Source: Amyelois transitella (taxonomy: Eukaryota; Arthropoda; Insecta; Lepidoptera; Pyralidae). From it: DNA of 64,000 nt. The number at the start of each line of letters is the position of its first letter. The stretch's first letter is position 1. The notes under the pieces are model-generated. The model did no database searches. It was not told the DNA's origin and saw nothing but the letters and a program-made list of their open reading frames with translations. Position numbers and translations under genes: made by a program. Below, piece after piece: positions 36,170 to 49,300 of this stretch. The stretch lies in the NCBI RefSeq assembly GCF_032362555.1, contig NC_083528.1, positions 5,766,001 to 5,830,000 of the forward strand, given 5' to 3'.

Positions 36170-36400
36170 AATACATACATATAGTCACGTCTAAATCCCT
36201 TGCGAGGTAGACAGACAACAGTCTCAAAAAGACTGAATTGCCACGTTCAGCTGTATGGCTTCAAGTTGGAATCGAGATTCAAAAAGTGACAGGTTGCTAA
36301 CCCGATGCCTACAGAGGAGGCCCAAGTTAATAAGCCTCTCCCTTAGTCACCTTTTACGACATCCATGGGAAAACTATTTTAAAGTGCCGGAAACCACACG
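36170..36400 (-). repeat. SINE family A, inverted
   Basis: Tail CATACATATAGTCACGTC at left, head GAAACCACACG at right, just over 0.9 kb upstream of the Itpr start-codon exon. Confidence 0.7.
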
Positions 36401-37377
36401 AAGAATATTAAACAAAATAAAACCATCAGTGAGCTAGGTGCCACGCGGACCTTCGCTTTCATGGTGGTCCAATTTTGGAGGTTTATCGTTAAGTATAAAC
36501 AAAAATACGAAAATTTTCCCTCAATAATATTTATATGGTAGCAAAGAGGAAAGCAAAAGTTATTTAACATAAATAGCCGTCAATCCCCTGGACTATAATT
36601 TTCAATTGATTCGTGATTGGAGCACGCCGTTGTTCCCGTGGGAATTAATAAATCGATTTGCTATGAAATGAATTGGCTAGGTTGAAAGTTATTTAATCAT
36701 AGTAATGCGTCATGATGGCTACTGCTGCCTAGTAAAAAGAAATTGACTGTATTAAAAATATTGTACTTTTATTAGCTTTAGTGTTTTAACTCGGAGCTTA
36801 TTACGACTTCGCCCGCGGGAAATAAAGCCTTTGTGAGCTTATTGGGCTGTGGTCATGGACCACAGATGGTCATGCATGGTCATGGTCAGATCCTACCTAC
36901 CCTTTGGTGAGGTGACGACGCAGCTGGGCTAATGCGAAGAGTATGAAGACCTAGTTTTAGCTTGGAAGTAAGACGTACTATAAAACAGAGTGATCTTATT
37001 TATACTCTGGACTGGACCATCTAACACCGCACCAGTTGTCAGTAAGGAAACAATTGTCCCAAGTTGTGTTATTGATTTTTTGTACTAAAATTTGTTCTAT
37101 TAGTAGAAAAAGCAGGATTTAGAATGTCCTGTTTGTTGTAATTATGTTCTTAGTAGTGCAAAAGGGACTTTTTTTCTGCCATAATGTCCAAAACTAGTGA
37201 TCATTTTAAAAATTCAACCACACTTTGAATGAATTAAACTTAATTTGATTAATCAACCAAATTCTTCTGTGTTGTAATATTGTGTGTTTTAGACACAGAT
37301 GGTAACTAAGGGATTTAAATGATTTTATTTTGTCGGCAGGTGTCGTTGCATGGTGGGGGTAAGGAGACGGCGCCATC

Positions 37378-40300
37378 ATGGGGGACAGCTTCCTCCATTT
37401 GGGGGACATCGTGTCCCTTTATGCGGAGGGCTCTGTATCAGGATTCCTCAGTACCTTAGGGTGAGTTCACAGGTCGCCGAATTACAGAAGCGTTAAGCTC
37501 ACGACTTGGCACCAGTTTGGGATGGTATTGATCTCGGTATTTACATGTTGTGGGGGTGAGAAGCTACGTACAGAAACCGGTACCACAAAAATGTCAAATG
37601 CAATTTAGTGGTGGCGCAGTTACATGATTTTGTAAAGATTTTTAGTACTGAAACAAACAAAGATAAACTTTTTTTTCTGATTTATTCTGCATTCCCTAAG
37701 AAGATAATAATCCTATAGTGATGACTTCAAAGATGCAAATGTTTAAATGGCTTTAGAAATAATTTATCACTGTGTCTGTACTGTTTTCTCTATTTCTCCG
37801 AATTCCCATCATAAAATATGATGGGATTTGAGTATGGGACCATTTCGGGAGTATTCTCTTTAAGAAGATTAATTATCATCAAAATAGGTTCTAGGGTAAT
37901 GTAAACATAAAGTCGAATTCAGATCCTCCCCTTCTTTAAAGTTGGTTCAAAAAAAAGTCAGCTGTTTGTAAAGTCTCTTTCTGTTGTAATCGTTATTAAC
38001 ATAATTTCATTGTCAATGAACTAAATTAATCGTGTGATATTCCTGCAGGTTGGTAGATGACAGGTGCGTGGTCTGCCCAGAGGCCGGCGACCTGACTGAT
38101 CCGCCCAAAAAGTTCAGGGGTGAGTGCCCAATAGAAGTTATTAAACTTTCAAGAGGACACTATTCTAGTACTGTCAGATTTGTGAAATTTCAATACTTTC
38201 AAGTTCAATTAATTCAAGGTTTGTTCAATTCATTCCATGGCATGAAATTCTGTGACAGTCAAATCTTTCGACGAAATTAAGTTGCGTAGGATTTTAACAA
38301 ACATGTTCGACTAAAACGCACAAACATGTTCGACTAAAACGCACAAACATGTTCGACTAAAACGCGATTTAGCTAACAATTAATTCAAACACGTTTGGTG
38401 TGCCATTTTTACCATATCTAGTGACCTTCGGCCTAATAATGTAATCAGTGCAATGCATAGATTAATGGCCAACTTGGAGTAATAACGTATAGGATGAGTG
38501 TGATATAATAAATAGACTGGTAATAGAATGAGAGCTGTTATTTTAATTAAGTTTAAGAGTTATCCTGAAGTCATAGCAGACTTAATTTAAACCTAAAGAA
38601 ACACTAGTTCTGCCAAATTGCCTGAAAATGATTGTTTTTCGTTTCAATTTCGTGACTAGATTTTTCCTGCATCTGTGTTAACACGGGTATTTCTAGAAAA
38701 TACTAGCCTTTGTTGCTACCGAAATTTGAGTCTATAAAAAATTTGTGCTAAATTTTTAAAGCCCTTAAAGGAAAATCTAGCCAATTGATAAAAACGAATC
38801 ATTCACTACAAAAAAAACAAATATGTTCTTTTTAAAACATACAAATATTAAAGTATGCATGTCTGTATGACTTCCAGATTGCCTGTTCAAGATATGCCCT
38901 ATGAACCGCTACTCCGCTCAAAAGCAGTTCTGGAATACTGCCAAGCAGTCGGTGAATTCCAACACAGACACCGGTTTGCTGAAGAGGTTGCACGTGAGTT
39001 TTGTTTTAGCTACATGAAGTCCATTGCTGTCACTGGAATCCCTCTCCACAAAAGGTGTCACATTACTGCTGGTTGCGCAAACCCAAAGATAAGGCTCATG
39101 GAGTTCACTGCTGGACATAGGGCCCCACAAAGTTGCCAAATTACAGCTGATTATCTATAAGCCAAGGATGTCTTTGCTGACAAATTTGGAAGGGGAAGGC
39201 CTAGACTAACATATCTTGTTCATATTGGGGACGTCCTGGTGTTAGGTCTGATTAAGTGTACCTTAAACTGTCGCGCTTGTGTGAAGAGTTATGAATGTGG
39301 TGTGCTTCAGGCAACTGAGCTGGTTGTGTACCAGTGGGTAGACGTAGCCCTCCTTACAAAGTTGCCCACTTATTCCTGACAATGTCGGAAGGGTAAGGCC
39401 TAAAGGATGGTTCCTTGGTCAAATCGGGGACGTCCGGGCGAAAGGTCTAAACCTTAAACCGTAGTACGTTAGTACCTTAAACCAACTTGCTAGCATAGAG
39501 AGAAGATTAAGATGAAGTGAAAGAAATATACAGGGATCGTGGCAAGCAGGAAGATATGTAGTCTCTTTGTCCCCTTGGAAAAGAGGCGTGATTATGTTTA
39601 TGTATTTTTGACATTTGTTATAAAATAGATTGTTATACGTTGATATACTTATATTACCGATGCATAGTTTTATATGTGCCCAACTGTACGTTAAAAAATA
39701 AATCAATGACATTCAAAAATAATGCGGCCGACATTCCTGTTATTTTCACCTTTCATCAAATGTAATTCTTTCATCAATTGCCTTTTAATGCTTTTAATAG
39801 ATGGGTCGACGAACTTTTTCGATCGATAAATCACAATTTCGCTACTTTAAATTTGCCGACATAAATTAATGTAAAAGTTTTTCTCTGATATCTAGTAATC
39901 GGGCAGAATATAACCTGGAAGAACATAAAAGTAGGTTTACCATTAAACCATGGTTTAATGCTGCGTGCCATGGCACGCAGCTAATTGACACATACATATA
40001 ATCATGTCTATATCCTTTGCGGGGTAGACAGAGCCAACAGTCTTGAAAAGACTGATAGGCCATGTTCAGCTATTTGGTTTTAAGATAGAATTGAGATTCA
40101 AATAGAGACAGGTTGCTAGCCCATCGCCTTAAAGAAGAATCCCAAGTTTATAAGCCTACCCCTTAGTCGCCTTTTACGACATCCATGGGAGAGAGATGGA
40201 GTGGTCCTATTCTTTTTTTTATTGGTGCCGGGTACCACACGGCGCTTGTTGACACTACATACATATATACGTATATACATGTCTTTGTCTTTTCACATAA

Positions 40301-43300
40301 AAATATTAATGTTATAATTGTGTGCCATTTATATCCATTGCATAACAACATTAATGTGATTTATATCATCTTTGTGGTCATTTTTGTTAAAGAAAGTAAT
40401 ATTTTGTGTTTTAAATTTAGTTCGTCTCGTTCCGTGGGATTCGTGTCGAGTGAATTAAAACTTTTCCTATTAAATTCGTTTCGAATGTACGAAGGTTTCA
40501 TTAGACATTGTAGCGACTAGGTTTGGTTAAACTTTGTAATAAATTGTAAAAAGTCGGAAGTTTTACATTTTGCTAGCTGTTTCCAGAGTTTTAACTGTAA
40601 TAAAATGAATTAACTGGCAAGTATGAGGGAGATATAGAAGGAAGAGTGGCTGCGGGAAATAAAGTAAATGGGGCATTACATTCTTTTATGAGAAGTAGGA
40701 GGGTATCAAAAAGTGCTCGATTGGCCGTGCATAATGGTGTGTTACTGCCTACACTTATGTATGAGAGTTGGGTATGGCAGGAATAAAATAAAAGTAGAGT
40801 AAATGCAGTTGATATGAGAGCTTTAAGAAGTATGTGTGGTGTTAGTTTAAAAGATCGAGTTAGAATTATGGATGTTAAAGAAATTTGTGGAGTGAAAGAG
40901 TATGTGGTGACTAAAATTGAAAAGAGTATGTTGAGATGGTTTGGACATGTCGAGAGAATGGATGTTGACAGGAACTATGAAAGGAATTTATGAGGCAGAG
41001 CGCCCGAAACTACACGGATAAGATCTGGGAGAGATTAAAGTCAAGAAATCTAGAGGAATCCTCACCTGCCTCCGTGACCCTTTTAACAGGGTTACAAATG
41101 ATATAAGCACCCATTCCAGTAAATTTAGCTTCAAATACAAAGGGACAGATGATTTATACAACGCTCAGACTTAATGGCGCTATGCGTCAAAGTAATTGGC
41201 TCTACGCTTTGGTAATAAAGTTGAAATTTCTACATTGACAGATATATTATACGCTCGGATTATATTGAAGCATTGTTCGCTTTTAAGTTGCACAATATGA
41301 TGACCTGTTTATTTTGGTTTCTTAATATTTTGTTATGTTAATTTGAGATTGCAAGATGATTTTCGTACAGTTTATTGTAATTATTTTGTTTTTAATTACC
41401 AACTAAGATAATCCTCTTCTAGAAACTAATTCAGTTAATGTATGAATTATATTTTTATCTAATAATAGAGGCCGCCCGCGAATTCGTTCGCGTGGAATGA
41501 TTCCCGCGAGAACTCCGGCATAAAAAGTAGCCTACATGTTATTCTGGGTCTTCAGGTCTACCTAAATACCAAATATCATCGTAATCGGTTCAGTAGGTTT
41601 TGCGTGAATGAGTAACAAACATCCATACTGACATCCTGACATACTCACAAACTTTTGCATTCATAATATTAGTAGGATATAAGACACTAAGATTGATTGA
41701 CTGATCCATCAACGCAGCGACAAACTAATGGACAGCTCGAGTTGAAATTTGACATGTGGATTAATTTGTAAGATTTACTATACTTATAATATTTGATTTG
41801 AATGTGATTTCCTACGCCTGGCAAAGTATGTCTGACACTTAATTTCTGACCATCGTTATATACACATGTATATAATTAATTGTCAAAAATACGTATTTTT
41901 AAGGAATAAATTTGAATTGCTATGATTTAGGCATTCGCTAAGGAATGGTTCTTGGAATTCCCGCGGGAGATCGGAGATAACGGGATTTTTCATTTAAGGC
42001 GGGTGGAGCCGCGGACGCTCTCTAGTCTACTTATACGATACTTTGTTGATTGGTCGCCCACTGACTGATCTGGACTAATTTACACAATTGTATCAATGTC
42101 TCGCTCGTATTGTTTGATGCACAGTTAATTCTTGAAGTTGATATTTTAAATGAAATCCTAGTTCCTATAATACTATGTTAGCCCATTCTAGCCCATCGCC
42201 TAAAAGAAGAATCCCAAGTTTTAAATATAATATTAATTTAACGTCGTTCCGAAAAAGGGATAGGCTTACAAACTTTTAGGCGATGGGCTAGCCACCTATC
42301 ACTATTTGAATCTCAATTCTATCATTAAGCCAAATAGCTGAACGTGGCCATTCAGTCTTTTCAAGACTGTTGGCTCTGTCTAGCCCACAAGAGATATAGA
42401 CGTGACCATATGTATGTATGTTTTCGAAAAAGTAGTTTGTATATTTTCTTAATTTATTTGAGTAACTTTTGTTCCAGCATGCCGCTGAGATCGAGAAAAA
42501 GCAGAATGAGTTAGAGAACAAGAAGCTGTTGGGGACTGTCGTGCAGTACGGTAGCGTGATTCAACTGCTGCACGTCAAGTCCAATAAGTACCTCACTGTG
42601 AGTACGCGGCCTTAGACCTTCTACTTTAGAGAAGACGACTGTGAGTGTGCGGCCTGAGGCCTTCTTGTTTAGAGAGGTCGAAACTGTGAGTACGCGGCCT
42701 TAGACCTTCTACTCTAGGGAAGACGAGAATGTGAGTGTGCGGCCTGAGGCCTTCTTGTTTAGAGAGGTCGAGACTGTGTGTACGCTGCCTTAGACCTTGA
42801 GAAGACAAGAATGTGAGTGTGCGGCCTTAGACCTTCTACTCTAAAGAAGACGAGACTGTGAGTGCGCGGCATGAGGCCTTCTTGTTTAGAGAAGTCGAGA
42901 CTGTGAGTACGCTGCTTTAGACTGTGTTTAGAGAAGACGAGCTGTGAGTATGCGGCTTTAGACCTTGTTTAGAGAAGTCGAGACTGTAAGTACGCGCCCT
43001 TAGGCTTTGTCCAGGGAATACGGGATTGTCAGTACGCTGCTTTAGACTGTGTTTAGAGAAGACGAGCTGTGAGAATGCGGCTTTAGACCTTGTTTAGAGA
43101 AGTCGAGACTGTGAGTAAGCGGCCTTAGCCCCACTCTAGAAAGACGAGACTGTGAGTGCGCAGCCTGAGGCCTGCAAGTTTAGAGAAGTCGAGACTGTGA
43201 GTACGCGCCCTTAGGCTTTGTCCTGGACAAAGCCTAAGGGCGCGTAATACGGGACTGTCAGTACGCTGCTTTAGACTGTGTCCAGGGAATACGGGACTGT

Positions 43301-46300
43301 CAGTTCGTTGCTTAAGACTGTGTCTAGAGAAGACGAGACTGTGAGTACACGGCTTTGGACCTTGTCTAGAGAAGACGAGACTGTAAGTACGCGGCTCTAG
43401 ACTGTCTACTCTAGAGAAGACGAGACTGTGAGTGCGCGGCCTTAGACCTACTCTAGAAGAGACGAGGCTATGTGTACGCGACCTAAGGCCTGCTTGTTTA
43501 GAGAAGACGAGACTGTGAGTACACAGCCTTAGACATTCTTATCTCGAGAAGACGGGACTGTGAGAACACGGCCTTCTTATCCTCGAGATGGTATCAATAA
43601 TACCTTCTACACACCAAAGTTGATCGTTAGCAGAGTTTAGGGCGATTTGACTATCTGCAAATTTTTATATGTAAATAGCTTTACGGCAGTATTATTTCGT
43701 CCAATAGAATCGTCCTACATTTAGATGCTTACTTAGGTAAGCGTATTTAATGTTTTATAATAGACATTTTTACACTGTAACACCTTGTGGGGGAAGCAGG
43801 TGTACTGAGATACTATAGCTCTGCTTAGTACGAAACCCAGACTGGGTTCTAAACTATCTCACAATTGTTCCACATAAAGATGTACTTACTATCTATTAGT
43901 TTTAATGTTGGATTGTAAAAAAAATTGCCGTGTGGTTCCCGGCACCAATACAGAAAAGAATAGGACCAGCCCATTTCTTTCCCATGGATGTCTTAAAAGG
44001 CGACTAAGGGATAGGCTTACATATTAGTGATTCTTTTTTTAGGCGATGGCCTAGCAACCTGTCACTATTTGGATCTCAATTTCATCATTAAGCCGAGCAG
44101 CTGAATGTGGCCATTCAGTCTTTTCAAGACTGTTGGCTCTGTCTACCCCACAAGGGATATAGACGTGATCATATGTATGTATATATGTATGTATGTTATA
44201 TTTGCAGGTGAACAAGAGACTGCCGGCATTGCTTGAGAAGAATGCAATGCGCGTTCACTTGGACGCGAATGGCAATGAGGGCTCATGGTTCTACGTCATG
44301 CCTTTCTATAAACTACGATCGACTGGTGAGTCAGTCAAATACTTCTGGCACGCTTAGCTAGCACATTTAAAACGTGATCGTCGATAGGTTGTACTATGAA
44401 CGTGTATGCGCCTAAAAAATAGAATCCCAAGTTTGTAAACCTATCCCTTAGTCGCGTCGTAAAGAGATAGAGTGGTCCTATTCTTCTTTCATTGGTGCCG
44501 GGAACTACATGGCACTATAGAGATAATATAATAAATATCTGCTTAGTAAATTAAAAAAAACGCGTTCGGTTTTTTTTTGGTTTTTGTAAAGTAAATCAAC
44601 TGCTGCACGTCAAGTCCAAGTAACAGCGGAAATCGTTCTATCCTATAAATATTATAATTCTTTATTGCTATCTTTCTCCTTGACAGGGGATAATGTGGTG
44701 GTTGGAGACAAAGTGATAATGAACCCGGTGAATGCTGGTCAACAAGTCCTACACGTATCCTCAAATCACGAGCTACCTGACAATAGTGGCTGTATGGAGG
44801 TCAGTAATGACTACATAAATAAATAAATATAAATAAATATACATGTTTTTATACCTTCGTCCTTCTGAGATAAGTCAAAGACGAGAGTCAGAGACAAGAC
44901 TTTAATAAAAAAATTCGAATTGTTATAAAAGAAGTTCTTTTCAAATTCTACATATTTAGTCTATGGTAAACTTGTATTATCTGTCATTGGATCATCAAAA
45001 ACTTGAAATCCTCGATTTCGAATCTTTTATCTGTCTATATATTTTTTAAATTAAAATAGGTATAGGTTACATCAGGGTGCATCTCAACTGGCTTATCAAA
45101 GGTTTACGTTATTTGTTCTTCGTAAATTTTTACCGCTATTCTACCTCTTTGTCAGATCAGCAGCATCATATTATATGGCAATTTATTTTTAAATGATCAA
45201 TATTAACTTCTTTCCAAGGTGAATGTGGTGAACTCATCCACGTCATGGAAGGTGACACTCTTTCTCGAGCACAAAGAAAACCAAGAGGAGATTCTGAAGG
45301 GTGGGGACGTAGTGAGACTGTTCCACGCGGAACAGGAGAAATTTTTGACAATGGACGAGTATCGCAAGAGGCATCATGTGTTTCTGCGTACCACCGGAAG
45401 GTCCAGTGCCACGGCTGCTACCAGCAGCAAGGCTTTGTGGGAGTGCGAGGTAAGATTTTGAAGTTGCAAAATAAACATTAGCGGTCCTAACATAAAACCT
45501 TGAGGACGCCGCGTACAATAATCTTACACCAGTATAGAATACTGTTTATCATACGCTGTTCGCTCGATTGTGACTAACAGCTCGTTCGTGACATTAGTAT
45601 TTCTAGAATTTATTTAAGAAATAAACCTTAGCTGACTTGACAAAATACCCTGAAAAAACACCACGTTTTATAGGTACCCTTTACATAAAACTCCTGTTAT
45701 TCACACACCTACAATTCAAATTAGCATTATATAAGTTGATTAAAAATTTTATTTCGTCAACATGTTCAATTTGTATTTAATGTCAATTCCAAATTTTTAT
45801 CCTTAAAAAACTCGTTAATTGTACAATACGAGTATGCTTTATTTATTAGTAATCATTTTAATTGATTTATTAATATTTTATCGTTTTCTTCACAACGTAA
45901 ATTGTCAGGAAGGGTGTTATATATTTTTATTGTCTTGGCTAGTGGGCAGGACTTAAATAATTATAATTTAGATTTAGTTACTACTTATGTACATATGTTT
46001 CTTTCTTGAACGATATCGTCGCGGCAAGTGATCTTTATTTAATTGTAAAATTGTTAATGTCGACTATCTATTAATGTATGCACGTAACTGTTTGTAAATT
46101 AGCTGGTAAATTGTTATATTTGTTAACAAGGTGGTACAACACGACCCGTGCAGAGGCGGTGCCGGCCATTGGAACTCGATATTCCGGTTCAAACACCTCG
46201 CCACCGGACACTACCTGGCGGCCGAAGCTTGCAACAAACCACCGTGAGTCTTTTCAATCCTAATTCAAATTCAAAATTTTTATTCATTACTATTGACCCT

Positions 46301-49300
46301 AAAAAGACGCCTTATATTTTTTTTTCTTAAATATCTTCAATGTACAGACAAAGTTCAGTTACAGTTTTGTTATATGTATGGATTATAGGTGTTGTGTATT
46401 AAACTTACTTTAAAAAAAAATTGTCAAACGTAATGACGTTGTCATTGTGGTTTTCGTTATACCGTCCAGTTTTGTAACTTCGTGTCTCTTCAAACCATGA
46501 CATTGACAGAATCACCGAAAGTCCGGTGTAAGCCATAATATAGAAAAGAAAGAAAAACAAAGAAAGAAGAATGAAACAGTTACATTACACTTTGCAATAT
46601 TTTTTTTTGCAGAGATGCAGTAATGGAAGCCGGCTCGCCAGCCTACCAACTGGTTTCAGTGCCGCACTCTTCAGAGATTGCTACTCTGTTCGAGCTGGAC
46701 CCCACCACCATGACCCACTCCGACGCGCCTGTGCCTCAGAGCAGCTATGTCAGGTAATTCAGCTATGTCAGGTAATTCAGCTATGTCAGGTAATTCAGCT
46801 ATGTCAGGTAATTCAGCTATGTCAGGTAATTCAGCTATGTCAGGTAATTCAGCTATGTCAGTGTAGGAAGAATAGAATAGATTTATTTTCAAAATTGGAT
46901 ATAAGGTATCACTAATTGACGTCACATCACTTAAGTCTAATTATAACTAATACCGCTTCCAAAGCGCATGTGTAGAAGCGGCGGACAAACTACACTACAG
47001 CATTTTCATCGGACGTCAATTTACAATACATACATACACCAATTTTCAAGTTGGTCCTAAATCTGTACTTAATATTATAAAGCTGCAGAGTTTGTTTGTT
47101 TGTTTGAACGCGCTAATCTCAGGAACTACTGGTTCGAATTGAAAAATTTGCGTCGAATAGACCATTTATCGAAGAAGGATTTAGGCTATATAAAATCACG
47201 CTGCAACTATAAGGGGCAAAGAAATAATGAAAAATGTGAAAACAAAAAACAGGGAAAATTATTCATCCTTGAGGGCTACAATGATGCCCAAAATAACTAT
47301 TCCACGCGGACGAAGTCGCGGGCACAGCTAGTAGTTAATATTTGTTATTTTGGCCAGAAATTTTTATATATTTTTTGTTTTTTGAAGATTTTTCTAGAGT
47401 TTTATGTTCTCATCCTGTTTCAGGTTACAGCACCTTTGCACGCATACGTGGGTGCATTCCACTTCGATACCCATTGACAAGGATGAAGAGAAACCCGTCA
47501 TGTCTAAAGTAAGTCATTTTATTTCTCTATAGTGTGGAAAAGAATGTCTTAAAACCTGCCAAAGGGCCCAAAAATCTATACTACTAAAAGAAATAGGTTA
47601 TACCGACTTGGAAATAATAATAGTCTAAACCATTGAATAAATCTGTTTGGATTTAATTAGTAATAGTCATAAAGATACAATTTTTACATAAAAAAGCTGC
47701 TTATTTTATATACGTGTGGTTCCCGGCACTATTACAAAAAAGAATAGGACCACTCCATCTCTTTCCCATGGATGTCGTAAAAGGCGACTAAGGGATAGGC
47801 TTATAAACTTAGGATTCCTCTTTTAGGCGATGGGCTAGCAACCTGTCACTATTTGAATCTCGGTTCTATCATTAAGCCAAATAGCTGAACGTGGCCATTC
47901 AGTCTTTTCAAGACTGTTGGCTCTGTCTACCCCGCAAGGGATATAGACGTGATCATATGTATGTATGTATGTATTTTATATAAGCTTTTAAATATGTAAC
48001 GATAAGTTAAATGTTGATTTTATAAGTCGAAAAAATCGGGACTGTGGTCAGTGGAAAGATTTAGTATTTGTATTCTGTTCGGAAATGAGACGTGATAATA
48101 AAAATATTTGTATATAATAATTCTTTACGTTCCGTACCGTGTGGTTCCCGGCACCAATATAAAAGAGAATAAGTCATTTCCATAAAAGTCGTAAAAGGCG
48201 ACTAAGGGAAAGGCTTATAAATTGTGATTCTTATTTTAGGCGATGGGCTTATGATAGATTGGGATTTAAACAGTAACATGTTGCTAAAGAAGAATCCCAA
48301 GTTTATTCGCTTCTCCCTTGATGGACTTTTACAATGTGCACGTTAAGTGAAGCATTTGGTACACACTGTTTTTGCATGGAAGCTATCAAGCAAGAATTTG
48401 TTTCTCAACAAATATATAATATGCCGTGTGGTTCCCGTCACCAATACAAAAAAGAATAGGACCACTCCATCTCTTTCCCATGGATGTCGTAAAAGGCGAC
48501 AAAGGATAGGCTTATAAACTTGAGATTCTTCTTTTAGGCGATGGGCTAGCAACCTGTCACTATTTGAATCATCACAAGCTGAACGTGGCCATTAAGTCTT
48601 CAAGACTGTTGGCTCTGTCTACCCCGTATGGGATATAGACGTGACCATATGTATGTATGTACAAATATATACTATTTTGCAGGTGGGCTGCTCAATAGTG
48701 AAGGAAGACAAGGAAGCTTTCGCGTTAATATCGGTGTCCCCGAGCGAGGTTCGGGACTTGGACTTCGCTAATGACGCGTGCAAGGTGCTGTCGGCCCTGT
48801 CGACCAAGCTGCACCTGGGCAACATCGAGCACAACGAGAGGAAGTGAGTTCTAGAACATTCTTGACGTTTTCAGAAGGAACATAAGCACTCCGAGCGAGG
48901 AACGGAAGAAAGTAGGTGTCCTCTAGTACATTTCAGGTTGAACCTTCAAGAGTTAACGCAGTCAGTATCACCAAGCGTGGTTTAAGAACTGGAAAGATCT
49001 AGAACATTCTAATGAAGACAAGGAAGCTTTATGATATCGGTGTCTCCAAGCGAGGAACGGGATGAGGACTTCGCGAACGACCAAGCTGCACCTGGGCAAC
49101 ATCGAGCACAACGAGAGGAAGTGAGTTCTAGAACATTCTTGACGTTTTCAGAAGGAACATAAGCACTCCGAGCGAGGAACGGAAGAAAGTAGGTGTCCTC
49201 TAGTACATTTCAGGTTGAACCTTCAAGAGTTAACGCAGTCAGTATCACCAAGCGTGGTTTAAGAACTGGAAAGATCTAGAACATTCTAATGAAGACAAGG

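Larger units (their letters stand above)
25323..37339 (+). other. Presumed first intron of Itpr
   Basis: Twelve kilobases without a convincing exon. It contains family A SINE copies, a family C SINE, an RTE-like LINE insertion, a perfect hairpin (30025-30078) and degraded Helitron-like fragments (about 28800-28950, 29440-29530). The stretches 25400-27500 and 31400-36100 are AT-rich and otherwise featureless to me. Confidence 0.4.
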
